Shown here: piece by piece, positions 21,377-31,030 of the stretch
Position numbering within the stretch: position 1 is the stretch's first letter
Layout: each line of letters begins with the position of its first letter
Source of the DNA: Streptomyces sp. Je 1-369
Lineage (GTDB): Bacteria; Actinomycetota; Actinomycetes; Streptomycetales; Streptomycetaceae
Direction of reading: 5' to 3'
DNA length: 64,000 nucleotides
NCBI RefSeq assembly: GCF_026810505.1
Contig: NZ_CP101750.1
Location: 124,001-188,000, forward strand
The notes under the pieces: model-generated
Databases searched by the model: none
What the model saw: the letters and a program-made list of their open reading frames with translations, nothing else
Told to the model about the DNA's origin: nothing
Position numbers and translations under genes: made by a program

Positions 21377-21988
21377 TCAGGCGGCGGCGCGGCCGGCTTT
21401 GAGGGCGGCGGCGGTGTCCACGACGCGGCGGGCCTGGTGGCGGGCGGCTTGCAGGGCGACTTCGCCGGGTGCGCCGTCGCCGGCGACGTGCGAGGTGCCG
21501 TAGGGGTTGCCGGACTGGAACTGGATGGGGTCGGTGTAGCCGGGGGGCACGATGATGCCGCCCCAGTGGTAGAAGGTGTTCGACAGGGCCAGGATGGTGG
21601 ATTCCTGTCCGCCGTGGGCGGTGTTGCTGGCGGTGAACGCGGAGAACACCTTCCCGGCGATCTTCCCGGCGAACCAGAGGGGGCCGGTGGTGTCGATGAA
21701 GGCGCGCAGCTGGCTGGCGGGGTTGCCGAAGCGGCTGGGGGTGCCGAACAGGACCGCGTCCGCCCAGGCGAGGTCGTCGTGGGTGGCCTCGGCGAGGTCG
21801 GTGGTGGCCGCCCGGTGCTCGACCCAGGCCGGGTTGGCCTGGACGGCCGCCTCGGGGGCGGTCTCGGCGACCTTGCGCAGCCGCACGGTGGCGCCGGCCT
21901 TCTCCGCGCCCTCGGCCACCGCCTGAGCCAACGTGTGCACGTTGCCGGTCGCGCTGTAATAGATGACGGACACGTTCACAGGTTCCAC
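21377..21988 (-). CDS. WrbA-like NAD(P)H:quinone oxidoreductase (type IV)
   Basis: The 203-residue flavodoxin-fold protein begins with the FMN-phosphate loop YYSATGNVHTLA and carries FGTPSRFGNPASQLRAFID and HWGGIIVPPGY, as in WrbA. It would reduce a quinone by two electrons, which fits a pathway through amino-naphthoquinones and could supply the reductant for removal of a diazonium. The chosen start is GTG 21988 with AGGAAA upstream. A detoxifying housekeeping role is the alternative. Confidence 0.88.
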   Translation of the reverse strand: MEPVNVSVIYYSATGNVHTLAQAVAEGAEKAGATVRLRKVAETAPEAAVQANPAWVEHRAATTDLAEATHDDLAWADAVLFGTPSRFGNPASQLRAFIDTTGPLWFAGKIAGKVFSAFTASNTAHGGQESTILALSNTFYHWGGIIVPPGYTDPIQFQSGNPYGTSHVAGDGAPGEVALQAARHQARRVVDTAAALKAGRAAA

Positions 21989-22099
21989 AGCTGTTTCCTC
22001 GTGTTCTGGGTGCTGAGTACTGAGTACGGGGTGCTGAGCAGGGGGTGCTGGTGCTGAGTACGGGGTGCTGGTGCTGGGTGGGTGTGGTGCGCGGTGCCG

Positions 22100-23212
22100 C
22101 TAGCGGGCGATGACCAGGGTGGCGGGCGGCGCGGAGTGGAAGGTGATGTCGCTGAAGCCGGCCTTGGTGAGCCAGGCGTGGTAGTCGGCGCGCCGCCAGG
22201 TGCCGCCCTGCTGGGACTTGAGGAGCATTTCGGAGGCGAACAGCAGCGGGAAGGCCGGTCCTGCGCGGTCGTCGTCGACGACGTAGTCGCAGACCACCAG
22301 GGCGCCGCCGGGCCTGAGGGCGTCCTTGAGGCGGGTGAAGACCGCGATGTTGTCCTCGGGGCCTTCCTGGTGGGCGATGTGCGAGTACAGCGCCACGTCA
22401 TAGGCGCCGGTGCCGAATTCGGTGGTGTGGAAGTCGCCGTCGATGCAGGTGAAGCGGTCGGCGACGCCGCGGGCGGCGAGCAGCTCGCGGGCGATGGCGT
22501 TGATGGGCTCCCAGTCCAGCTGGGTGGCGCGGGCCTTGGGGTTGGCCTCCAGCCAGGTGGCGGAGTAGATGCCCGAGCCGCCGCCGACGTCCAGGATGGA
22601 CAGCGGGCCGGCCTCGGACAGGCGCAGCACGTCGGCGGCGATGGCGGCGGCGGGCACCGACTGGGCGGCGATGGCCGGCACGACCTGGCCCCAGTGGGGG
22701 TTGTCGGCGACTTCGGTGGTGGGGTCGCTGACCGGGCCGCCGGCGCGGACCACCTCGGGCAGGGCGGCCAGCTTGCCCATGTGGGTGAGCTTGAGGCGGG
22801 CCATCGCGGACAGGTCGGCGGGCCGGCCGGTGACCAGGTAGGCGGAGGCGGCGGGGGTGTTGCGGTAGCGGCCCTGCTCGAGGGTGATCAGGCCGATGCT
22901 GACCAGGCCGTCCAGCAGGGTCTGGGCGCCGCGCTCGGAGATGTCCGCGCGGGCGGCCAGCTCGGTGGCGTTGCCTGCGCCGTCCTCGAGGTGGGTGAAC
23001 AGCTGGTGCTCGGCGGCGGCGCCCAGGATGCCGGTGGACCAGTAGCCGTTGATGAGCCGCAGGATGGTGTCCGGACCGCTGTCCGGGCCGCCGCCCGCAC
23101 CGGCCGCCGCCGCACCGGCCGTGGCTGCCGTGGCGGTCTGCACGGTGGAGTCCTTGGTGTCCCGGGTGTTCTTGGTGTCCCGGGTGTTCTTGGTGTTCTG
23201 GTGCTCGCTCAT
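22100..23212 (-). CDS. SAM-dependent O-methyltransferase with winged-helix dimerisation domain
   Basis: The 370-residue protein has a winged-helix dimerisation domain (about residues 50-140) and a class I SAM domain with LDVGGGSGIYSATWLEANP as motif I and an LRPGGALVVCDYVVDDD strand. It resembles small-molecule O-methyltransferases of polyketide pathways and probably methylates a hydroxyl of the THN-derived ring; the SAM-cycle genes serve it. The start overlaps the aminotransferase stop by four bases. The first 20 residues are an odd NTKNTRDTK repeat made by an 18-bp DNA repeat near 23150-23205. Confidence 0.92.
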   Translation of the reverse strand: MSEHQNTKNTRDTKNTRDTKDSTVQTATAATAGAAAAGAGGGPDSGPDTILRLINGYWSTGILGAAAEHQLFTHLEDGAGNATELAARADISERGAQTLLDGLVSIGLITLEQGRYRNTPAASAYLVTGRPADLSAMARLKLTHMGKLAALPEVVRAGGPVSDPTTEVADNPHWGQVVPAIAAQSVPAAAIAADVLRLSEAGPLSILDVGGGSGIYSATWLEANPKARATQLDWEPINAIARELLAARGVADRFTCIDGDFHTTEFGTGAYDVALYSHIAHQEGPEDNIAVFTRLKDALRPGGALVVCDYVVDDDRAGPAFPLLFASEMLLKSQQGGTWRRADYHAWLTKAGFSDITFHSAPPATLVIAR

Positions 23213-24414
23213 GCGGTTCCTCCCCGGCCCGCGGGGGCCGCGTGGGTACGAAGGGCGGTGCGCAGCGCCGTGACCACGCGCTCGACCTGGTCGGCGGTGA
23301 GTTCGGCGTGCATGGGGATGGCCAGGTGGCGGGCGAACAGGTCGGCGGAGACGGGGCAGCTGCGGCCGCCGGCGAAGACGGGCTGCAGGTGGCTGGCCCA
23401 GGTGCCGTGGCCGCAGCCGATGCCCTGGCCGCGCAGGTCGGTGGCGAGGGCGGCCCGGTCCACCCGGGCGTCCAGGGCCACCAGGTAGGACTGCCAGGCG
23501 TGGGTGCGGTCGGCGGGCACCTGGGGCAGCGTCAGCAGCTCCTCCTGGGCCAGCAGTTCGGCGTACTGCCGGGCCACCTGATCGCGGCGGGCCAGCAGTT
23601 CCTCGATCCGCCCGAGCTGGACCTGCAGGATGGCGGCGGCGATGTCGGAGAGTTTGAAGTTGTAGCCGACCTCGGTGAACTCCGGGACGGGCAGGCCGAC
23701 GATCTTCGACTGGTCGAAGATGCTGCCGATGCCGAAGGAGGAGCGCAGCCGGGCGTCGGCGGCGATGGCCGGGTCGGCGGCCAGCAGCGCGCCGCCCTCG
23801 CCGCTGGTGGCGCCCTTGCGGCCGTGGAAGGACAGGCAGGAGACGGGGGCCAGCGCGCCGGCCTGGCGGCCCTGGTAGGTGGCGCCGACCGCGCAGGCGG
23901 CGTCCTCGATGAGGAACAGGCCGTGCCGGTCGGCCAGGGCCTGCAGTTCGCGGTAGTCGGCGGGCAGCCCGACGGTGTCCACCGCGATGATGCCGGTGGT
24001 GCGCGGGGTGATGAGGTCGGCGACCGCCTGCACGTCGACGGTGTGGGTGTCGGGGCGTACGTCGGCGAAGACGGGCACCGCGTCCAGGTAGCGCACCGCG
24101 TGGGCGGGGGCGGGGAAGGTGTAGTCGGCGACGATGACTTCGTCGCCGCGCTGCACGCCCAGGGCCAGCAGCGCCACGTGCAGGGCGGCGCCGCAGTTGC
24201 TCAGGGCGACCGCGTCCATGGCGTAGCGCTCGGTGAGCTGGGCTTCCAGGGCCTTGCCCCGGGGGCCCTGGCCGGCCGGCCAGCCGGAGGCGAACACCTC
24301 CGCGACGGCGGCCAGTTCCTGCTCGCCCAGGCTGGCGTGCACCAGCGGAACGGCAGAAGCAGCCGCAGCCGCCGAGGCGGCCGAGGCGGCGGGGGCGGGT
24401 GTGGTGGTGGTCAT
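23209..24414 (-). CDS. DegT/DnrJ/EryC1-family PLP aminotransferase
   Basis: The 401-residue enzyme has the fold-type I pattern: substrate loop SNCGAALHVALLALG, PLP-binding Asp171 in LIEDAACAVGA and Lys200 in SFHGRKGATSGEGG. Members usually aminate keto-sugars, but homologues in THN meroterpenoid clusters put an amino group on flaviolin to give 8-amino-flaviolin, which fits the cupin oxygenase next door. The ATG at 24414 is listed; a GTG at 24423 that overlaps the cupin stop (GTGA) is an equally good start. The N-terminus is a Thr/Ala-rich run. Confidence 0.88.
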   Translation of the reverse strand: MTTTTPAPAASAASAAAAASAVPLVHASLGEQELAAVAEVFASGWPAGQGPRGKALEAQLTERYAMDAVALSNCGAALHVALLALGVQRGDEVIVADYTFPAPAHAVRYLDAVPVFADVRPDTHTVDVQAVADLITPRTTGIIAVDTVGLPADYRELQALADRHGLFLIEDAACAVGATYQGRQAGALAPVSCLSFHGRKGATSGEGGALLAADPAIAADARLRSSFGIGSIFDQSKIVGLPVPEFTEVGYNFKLSDIAAAILQVQLGRIEELLARRDQVARQYAELLAQEELLTLPQVPADRTHAWQSYLVALDARVDRAALATDLRGQGIGCGHGTWASHLQPVFAGGRSCPVSADLFARHLAIPMHAELTADQVERVVTALRTALRTHAAPAGRGGTA

Positions 24415-24419
24415 GGCGG

Positions 24420-25001
24420 TCACGTCCCCTGCGGCTGCTGTGGTGTGGTGGGGGCTGCGGTGGTGGCGGGTGCGGTGGTGGCGGGTGGCTGGTAGCGCAG
24501 GGGGGTGAGTTCCTCGACGTCGTAGCGCTTGCGCATCTCCTCCACGGCGGCGGGGTCCACGGTGGTGCCGCGCGCCCAGATCTCCGCGATCTCCTCGAAG
24601 TACTGCTCGTGGTCGGGTGAGGGGAAGCTCTGGAAGAGCATCTTGACCGGCTTGTCGGTGGCGTTGCGAAAGGCGTGCGGGGTGCCGGTCGGCACGAACA
24701 TGCAGCCGCCCTCGGCGGCGCGGATGACGCGCTGGCCGTCGGCGGACTGCCAGTGGTGCCAGGTGTCCCGGGTGCGCTCGGTGGGCTCGAAGCACATCAG
24801 GTCCAGCTCGCCCTCAAGGACGTAGAAGAACTCCTGGGACTCGTGGTGCACGTGGGCGCCGACGTCGAAGCCGGGCGGCACGATCACCTCGAAGATGGAG
24901 ACGGCGGAGCCCTGCGCCTGGGTGGCCTTGAAGGTCACCTCCTGCGCCGGTGTTTTCAGCGTGCGTCCCCCACCGGGCGGGACGATCAGGCTGCCAGTCA
25001 T
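24420..25001 (-). CDS. MomA-like cupin quinone-forming monooxygenase
   Basis: The 193-residue cupin has metal-binding motif 1 HVHHESQEFFYVLEG (His50, His52, Glu57) and a motif 2 His in PTGTPHAFRN. It is placed directly after THN synthase and matches the MomA type, which oxidises 1,3,6,8-tetrahydroxynaphthalene to flaviolin. The C-terminal 25 residues are a Thr/Ala/Pro tail with no predicted role. ATG 25001 follows a weak GGAAA site. The cupin fold is clear; the substrate is inferred from position. Confidence 0.85.
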   Translation of the reverse strand: MTGSLIVPPGGGRTLKTPAQEVTFKATQAQGSAVSIFEVIVPPGFDVGAHVHHESQEFFYVLEGELDLMCFEPTERTRDTWHHWQSADGQRVIRAAEGGCMFVPTGTPHAFRNATDKPVKMLFQSFPSPDHEQYFEEIAEIWARGTTVDPAAVEEMRKRYDVEELTPLRYQPPATTAPATTAAPTTPQQPQGT

Positions 25002-25124
25002 GTGATGGTTTTCCTTTGGTTGTCACGGACATCGCGCACAGCACACAAAGCGCCCCAGGTCCTGCCCCAGGTCCTGCCTCGGGGCGGGGCGGGGCGGGGC
25101 GGCTTCGGCGGGGGCGGGCGCGGG

Positions 25125-26192
25125 TCAGCCGGCGGCGGGCGGGGTGTCGCTGTTCCAGCGGCCCAGGGCCATCTCGGCGGTGATGCCGGGGCCGAACCCG
25201 GCGATCAGACCGGTGGCGTCGGGCATCGGGGTGTCCTCTTCGAACAGGCGCAGTGCCGCGTCCAGGACGACCGCGCTGGCGATGTTGCCGTACTCGGTCA
25301 GCGTCGACCAGCTGTGGCGGAACACCTTGCGGTCCACGTCCAGGAACTTGGCCAGGTCGTTGAGGATGCGCGGGCCGCCGGCGTGCACGATGTAGAAGTC
25401 GAGGTTGGAGGCGTCCCACTGGTGGCCGGCGGCGAACTCGCGCAGCACCGGGGCCAGCGGCTCCATGGTGCCGGGCACCCGGCGGTCCAGCTGGAAGTGG
25501 AAGCCGGTGTCACGCACCGAGTAGGAGATCCAGTCCTCGGTGTGGGGGATGAGGTAGGAGGAGTTGCGCTCCAGCTCGATGCCGGTGCCGCCGATGCCGC
25601 GCACCACGGCGGCGGCGACCGCGTCGCCGAACAGGCCGTCCGAGAGCAGCGAGCCGATGTCGTCCATGTCGGGCTGGTAGCACAGTGAGCACAGCTCGCA
25701 GGAGACGATCAGGACGTTGCTGCCGGGGTGGGCCACGCAGAAGTCGTGGGCGCGGTTGATGGCGGCGCCGCCGGCCGCGCAGCCCAGCTGGGAGATGGGG
25801 ATCTGGCGGGTGTCGGAGCGGAAGCCCATCTTGTTGATGAGCCAGGCGGTCAGCGAGGGCATCAGGAACCCGGTGCACGACACGTAGATGATCGCGTCGA
25901 TGTCCCGGGCGCTGACCTCGGCGTTGGCCAGGGCCTCCTCGACGACCTCGGGGGTGCGCTTTTTGGACTCCGCCTCGTAGATGCGGTTGCGCTCGGTCAG
26001 GCCGGGGTGTGCCAGGGTCTGCTCGATGGGCTGCACGATATGCCGCTTCAGCACCCCCGTGTTACGGATCAGGCGCAGCGCCAGGGGAAGCTGCGGCTTT
26101 CCGGCGTGGGCCTTCTCGGCGAATTGGAGCGTCTCTTCCGCTGTGATGACGTATTCCGGCACACGCACTGACGGCTTGCATAGCCTAGGCAT
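25125..26192 (-). CDS. rppA: Type III polyketide synthase, 1,3,6,8-tetrahydroxynaphthalene synthase (RppA type)
   Basis: The 355-residue enzyme condenses five malonyl-CoA units to THN. The catalytic triad falls at Cys138 (QLGCAAGG), His270 (YIVHAGGP) and Asn303 (TEYGNIAS), the same numbering as in the Streptomyces coelicolor enzyme, and the family's extra Cys106 (YVSCTGF) is present. It is the first gene of the long minus-strand operon. The cupin, aminotransferase and methyltransferase genes follow, so it sets the polyketide core of the product. ATG 26192 has a poor ribosome binding site. Confidence 0.97.
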   Translation of the reverse strand: MPRLCKPSVRVPEYVITAEETLQFAEKAHAGKPQLPLALRLIRNTGVLKRHIVQPIEQTLAHPGLTERNRIYEAESKKRTPEVVEEALANAEVSARDIDAIIYVSCTGFLMPSLTAWLINKMGFRSDTRQIPISQLGCAAGGAAINRAHDFCVAHPGSNVLIVSCELCSLCYQPDMDDIGSLLSDGLFGDAVAAAVVRGIGGTGIELERNSSYLIPHTEDWISYSVRDTGFHFQLDRRVPGTMEPLAPVLREFAAGHQWDASNLDFYIVHAGGPRILNDLAKFLDVDRKVFRHSWSTLTEYGNIASAVVLDAALRLFEEDTPMPDATGLIAGFGPGITAEMALGRWNSDTPPAAG

Positions 26193-27863
26193 ATCGGGAA
26201 TCCACTTTCTCTAGAGTCTGCCTTCTGCACGTGGAGAAGCTTTCGCGCACTCCCGGTGCCGCCCGCGGGGGCGGTGGAAGGGGGGCAGCTGCTGTGACGG
26301 CGTCTGCCGCGCCGCCTTCTCCGGACCCGGACCGATCACCACTCCCCACCCCGCTGCCCCGCCGCCCCGCTGCCCGTCTGGGCCTCCCTCGGGGGGGCCT
26401 CGGGGTTCCTAGGGGCTCCTCGGGGCGCCTTGGGCTCTTGAGGGCCGGGGGCCTTGGGGGCCTTGGGGGCCTTGGGGGCCTTGGGCAGCCTCGCGGGGCG
26501 CGGCCCGTTGAGGCAGGGCCCGTTGAGGCAGGAGTGGTGATCGGTCCGGGCGCCGGGGAAGGCGGCGCGGATGGGACGACCGGCCGGGGCCGGGTGGGGC
26601 GGGCCGGCCGGGGCCGGGTGGGGCGTGAGTGCGGAGGTTGCGGGAGCTGTGGCGCTGTCCCTCTCCCCCGGGGGTCGGGGGTATGGCCGGGCGGGGCACG
26701 GAGGTTCGGGGGCGGGGCCGCAGCCCTGCCCAGCGGGGCTGCCGTCCCGTCCCGGGGGCGCGGTCGGGGCGGAGCGGAACGGGGTCGGGGCGGCGCGGGG
26801 CGGAACGGGGCCGGGGCGGCGCGGGGTTGAGGCAGGACCGCGGTTCTGCCCCGGGCGGGACGCGGCTGAGGCCGGGTGGCACGGAGGTGTCGGCAGGCCG
26901 GGTGGCACGGAGGTGCGGGGAGGCCAGGGTGCAGGGGGCCGAGGTGCGGAGGTGCGGAGGTGCGGGTGCAAGGCCTCGGTCCCGCCCGGGCGCAGCGGGG
27001 GGGTTGGGGCGGTGTGCGGGAGCGCGGGCCCTGCCCCGGGCGGGGGCCGGGCTGAGGACTGGTGGCACGCAGGTGCGGAGGTGCCGGGTGCGGGAGTGCC
27101 GGGTGCGCCAGGTGCGGAGGTGCCGGGTGCGCCAGGTGCCGGGTGCGCCAGGTGCGGGTGCAAGGCCGCGGTCCTGCCCGGGGCGGAGCGGGGCGGGGGT
27201 CCGGGGCGCGGGCGTGGGGCAGTGGGGCTGGTCGCCCGGGGTGCGGGCCGGGGCCGGGCGGGCGGTGCGGGTACCGGGCGGGTACGGGGGCTGCTCTGGC
27301 GGTACGGGAGCGGTGCCCTCTGCCCGGCGCGCCCGGGGGCTGGCTGTCCCCGGGTTCTGACGTCCCGGCGGGGGCGCGGGCTGCGTACCGGCCCGGGCGG
27401 GCCACGGGCACCGGTCCGGCCCGCGCGCCTACCGGCCCGCCGGCCTCCTGCCCGGCGCGCCACTCCCCCGCCCCCTTCCCCCCGGCCGCCGACTCACCTA
27501 CGGGCGGGGAGGCGGGAGTTGGGACAGAACGAGGATGCGCCGGCCGGACTGCGCCGGGCCGGGGCCCTGGCACGGCGGTGCCCGCGCGGTGCCGGTGCCG
27601 GTGCCGGTGCCGGCTGATGGTGCCGGTGGCGGTGCCGGCCGATGGTGCAGGGCTGCTCTTTTCCGGCACAGATTTCGGCACGCTCAGGGCAGCCGGAATG
27701 AGGGAGGGAGAAATCCCCGCCGGGTCCGTGTCCGTGGACGCCGGGCGTCATGGCATACGGGCAATGAAATGCGGTGGGGGGAAGCGATACCGCCGGGGCA
27801 TGAACTCGGCACGGCCCGTAAGAGGCGGCGGATACGACACTCAACCCACCGCCTCAGAACCGG
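26193..27863. repeat. Non-coding GC-rich repeat tract upstream of THN synthase
   Basis: No gene recognised. Repeats include four copies of CCTTGGGGG at about 26450-26485, units similar to GGTGCGGAGGTGCCGGGTGCGCC at 27065-27165, and GGTGCC runs near 27590. A TCTCTAGAG motif about 15-25 bp upstream of the synthase ATG (near 26208) is the only nearby promoter-like sequence. Long frames here are compositional. Confidence 0.8.
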
Positions 27864-27945
27864 CTTTGGGCAGGGAAGTCGTGCGGAAATAGTGACACGG
27901 ATGCCGTCCCCGCACCAAGGGACTCCGAAAGTGACGTAGGTCACT
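27864..27945. promoter_or_regulatory. Second copy of the shared upstream element plus palindrome
   Basis: CTTTGGGCAGGG (27864-27875) and GGAAATAGTGACACGG (27885-27900) match the element near mevalonate kinase with the same spacing. AGTGAC-GTAG-GTCACT follows at about 27929-27945. If it drives the THN synthase operon, the leader would be about 1.7 kb, which would suggest that the repeats have pushed the promoter away from the gene. Confidence 0.5.
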
Positions 27946-28707
27946 GGGGCGGGGTGTTGTGCGGACCGGATTCCCCGACTGCCGCTCCGCCCCGCACGGA
28001 GTCACCGCGTCCGCATCTTCCGTGCGCCCGGGCCGAGTTGACGGCCGTGACGCCAGGCGCTCGGGGGCGGGGAGGATGAGGGCTGGGAGGATGAGGGCTA
28101 GGAGGATGAGGGCTGGGCGGATGAGGGAGCGGGCGGGCGGGCCGAGCGCCATCCGCGGACCGGCGCCCCAGGGCCCCGGGGCCCGACTTCCCCGCACCGC
28201 CGCGGCCGCGGCCGGGGCGCACGGTTGCCCCTGCCGGGGCCACGGCACTCCCCCGGGGCCGCCCGGCTGCGCTGCGGCGGCCCCCGGGGGGGCGCCCGCA
28301 ACGGCCGTATGGCGGCGCGCTGTCCGGCGTCCGCCGCCGCAGGGACCCGCCTCCGGGAGGCGGGGGCCGCGTGAGCCGGAGTCCGTGGCGTGCCGCCCGG
28401 CGGGGGCAGTGCGAGGAGGGGCCCCGGCCGCCCGGGGCGGCGCCGGGACGGCCGGAGTGCCGGGGGGGGGCGGGCCGGGGCCCGGCACAACACCCGAGCT
28501 TGAGTTTCAACCTCGGGCCGGCTTGCCGGCCCCGTCTCCCGTAGTGGGCAACGCCGGTTCCGCCCGGCTCAGGCAGGTGCCGAGAGGTTCTGAAACGGCA
28601 TGGGGCCATCGGGGCGTCCGGCAGGTGTTCCGTAACCTCTCCCTCCGGGGCCCCGGGGTGTGTGCGGCTCCGGGCGGGTTCCGCCGGAGCGAGGAGCCGG
28701 GCGAAGT
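27946..28707. other. Spacer with GAGGATGAGGGCTGG repeats
   Basis: Non-coding GC-rich sequence. At 28070-28125 the unit GAGGATGAGGGCTGG is repeated about four times with small changes. No domain was recognised in any frame. Confidence 0.7.
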
Positions 28708-29286
28708 TCACAACTCAGGCTGGAGCTTCCCGGGCAGCTCCGCGACAAGGCCGCGGGCGTACGCCTCATCCGTACCGGGGATGGAGAAGACCACCCGGAA
28801 GTAGAGCGGCGCAACGATCCGGTCCAGAACCTGCTCCAGGGACGGGGGCGCCTCGCCGCGCTCCCGCGCCGCGTCGAGGACCGGGCGGAAGCGCTCGCTG
28901 ACCCTGCGCAGACATTCGCGCAGTCCGTCGTGGCGCTCGTCGACGTCGGGCGCGACTTCGGCGCGGAAGAAGGCGATGCCGCCGGGCCGGGAGAGCTCCG
29001 CCAGCGTCCAGACCGCCTGGTTCTCCAGGTCGGTGCGCAGGTCACCGGCGAGCGGGGGCGCGCCGGTGTCGCCGCGGTGCTGGGCGATGTCGGCCAGGAG
29101 CGCGGCGAGCGTACCCCAGCGCCGGTAGAGGGTGCTGGAGTTGACCCCCGCGCGCTGGGCCACGGCGGGGAGGGTCACCTGGTCGGCGCCCAACTCGCCC
29201 ACCAGCGCGACCGCGGCGCTGTGTACGGCGGCACGGACGTGGGCGCTGCGGCCGCCGGGCCGCTTCGTCGATGCGTCAGCGTTCAC
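28708..29286 (-). CDS. TetR-family transcriptional repressor
   Basis: The 192-residue protein has an N-terminal HTH (TLPAVAQRAGVNSSTLYRRWGTLAALLADI) and a C-terminal ligand domain of the TetR_C type (VLDRIVAPLYFRVVF). It is transcribed away from the NTF2-fold gene at 29385, and the 98-bp gap contains a perfect 9-bp inverted repeat, so it most likely represses both itself and that gene. The ligand is unknown. Confidence 0.92.
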   Translation of the reverse strand: MNADASTKRPGGRSAHVRAAVHSAAVALVGELGADQVTLPAVAQRAGVNSSTLYRRWGTLAALLADIAQHRGDTGAPPLAGDLRTDLENQAVWTLAELSRPGGIAFFRAEVAPDVDERHDGLRECLRRVSERFRPVLDAARERGEAPPSLEQVLDRIVAPLYFRVVFSIPGTDEAYARGLVAELPGKLQPEL

Positions 29287-29342
29287 CCCTCCACCTTAAA
29301 GCAAAGAGTTGCGCCTTAGCGAGCAGGGGGCTTACGGTCACG

Positions 29343-29366
29343 CTAAAGCGGAGATCACCGCTTTAG
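29343..29366. promoter_or_regulatory. TetR operator candidate
   Basis: CTAAAGCGG-AGATCA-CCGCTTTAG is a perfect 9-bp inverted repeat 18 bp upstream of the NTF2-fold gene. A looser related sequence (TTAAAGC...GCCTTAG, about 29297-29318) lies nearer the repressor gene. Confidence 0.75.
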
Positions 29367-29384
29367 TGTTGTGAAGGGAATGCC

Positions 29385-29771
29385 ATGTCCACCAACGAAG
29401 CCCCCCTCGCCCTCGGGCGCACCTTCCACCAGGCCCTGGTCTCGGGCGACTGGGACGGCATCCGGGCCCTGCTGCACGACGACGCCACCTGGACCCTGCC
29501 CGGCGACAACACCATCTCCGGCACAGCCGACGGCGCCGAGGCGGTGGTGGAGCGCGCTCAGCTGATCGCCTCGTACGGCCTCGACTTCGAGCTGCTGCAT
29601 CTCCTGGCCAGCAGGGAGAACATGGCGCTCTCCCTGCACAACACCGCGCACCGGGAAGACGCCGTGCTGGACGAATACCTGGCCACGGTCTGCCGGCTCC
29701 GCGACGGAAAGATCGCGAGTATCGAGACCTATCTCTCCGACGTGCCCGGGATGAACGCCTTCTTCGTCTGA
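29385..29771 (+). CDS. SnoaL/NTF2-like fold protein
   Basis: The 128-residue protein has the ketosteroid-isomerase-like layout: a first helix ALGRTFHQALVSGDWDGIRALL, DDATWTLPGDNTISG, and the C-terminal strand LRDGKIASIETYLSD. Such proteins act as polyketide cyclases, isomerases, or unknown small enzymes. It is divergent from the TetR gene and has AAGGGA upstream of its ATG. It may belong to the cluster or be a stand-alone stress gene under TetR control. Confidence 0.85.
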   Translation: MSTNEAPLALGRTFHQALVSGDWDGIRALLHDDATWTLPGDNTISGTADGAEAVVERAQLIASYGLDFELLHLLASRENMALSLHNTAHREDAVLDEYLATVCRLRDGKIASIETYLSDVPGMNAFFV

Positions 29772-31030
29772 CGACTCCCGGCCTGGGTTCTGACCTTCGA
29801 CCGGCTCCTCACCCCAGCGCGACCACGCCTCGGCCCTCCTGGCGTCCGCCCTGAGCCGGGCGGGATCGGCGGCGGATACCGCGGAGACGGGGCGAGCAAG
29901 CCGTCCGAGATTAAAACTCGAGCTGAGCGCGCCACCCAACAGATCGCCGCGCCGGGTGGCGCACCGCGGCCCGGCGTTCCGGGGCACCGGGGCGGGCCGG
30001 CATGTCGCCTCGGCGTGTCGCGTGCGCGGGAGTTCGTGATGCCCCCGGCGGGTGGACAGACGTCAGGGCCACGTGACACACCGGCCTCCGGCTGCCCGGG
30101 ACGGCCCGGTCCTGCCGCCCGGGCCAGCCGCCTTGGCCAGCCGCCTTAATGTGTCGCCTTAATGTGTCGCCTTGGCCTGTCGCCTTGGTGTGTCGCCGGG
30201 GGCGGGCGGGCAGACGTCAGAGCCGGGCGGCATGCCGGGGCCCGACGTCTGGGGGCGGCGCGGCCGGGGCGCCCGGGGCCGGCCGGACGCCTCGCCCCGC
30301 CTCGGGGCGCTGCGTATACGGAAGTTCACAGCGCCTGCCCGGGCGGACGGCAGGCGTCGGGGCCCTATGACGCGCCGGTACCCAACCACCCGGGACGGGA
30401 CCGGGCCGGACTGCTGGGCCAGGCAGGGCTGTTGGGCCGGGCCGGACTGCTGGGCCGGGCCGGACTGCTGGGCCGGGCAGGGCCGGGCCGGGCCGGGCCG
30501 GGCCGGGCCGGGCTGCTGGGCGTATCGGCTGCGGGTGTCGCTTACGGGGAGGCCGGGCTGCTCACGGCGGGGGCGGACGTCCGGGCCGGTCCAAGCACCG
30601 GACGTCTGCGGTCCGGGACGGGGGCCGGGCACGTCGCCGCAGCGTGCCGCCGTACGCCGGCATCCCCAATACACCCCGTCCGGCAGGCAGACGCCAGAGC
30701 CGGAGGACGCGCCGGGGCACCGGCGCCTCACCAGGCCCGGGCAGGGCCGGGCAGGGCCGGGCAGGGCGCGACGCCAGGGAGGTGGGCGGGTGCGGGAGTT
30801 CGTGTCGGCCCCGGCGGGCGGACAGGCGTCGGGGCCGGGTGGGGCGGCCGGGCCCGGGAGGCCGGGGCGGGGCCGGGTGGGGCGGCCGGACCCGGGAGGC
30901 CGGGGCGGGGCCGGGTGGGGCGGCCGGACCCGGGAGGCCGGGGCGGGGCCGGGTGCCGGGCCCCGCCGCGGGGCCGCGGGCGCGGGGGTCGGTGGTGGCG
31001 CGGGCCGGGACGGGGGGCGGCTGGGCGGGG
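29772..31030. repeat. Non-coding spacer with several short tandem arrays
   Basis: Near 30120-30200 the unit TGTCGCCTTGG (and CCAGCCGCCTT) repeats. At 30405-30480 the unit CTGCTGGGCCGGGCCGGA repeats three to four times. At 30835-30955 a unit of about 36 bp containing GGGGCGGCCGG and CCCGGGAGGCC repeats three times. No gene was supported on either strand. Confidence 0.8.

Noticed and set aside
26231..27617. Overlapping Gly/Arg/Pro-rich frames on both strands upstream of THN synthase
   Set aside because: Several frames are open at once with the same low-complexity composition; no start with ribosome binding site or conserved motif.
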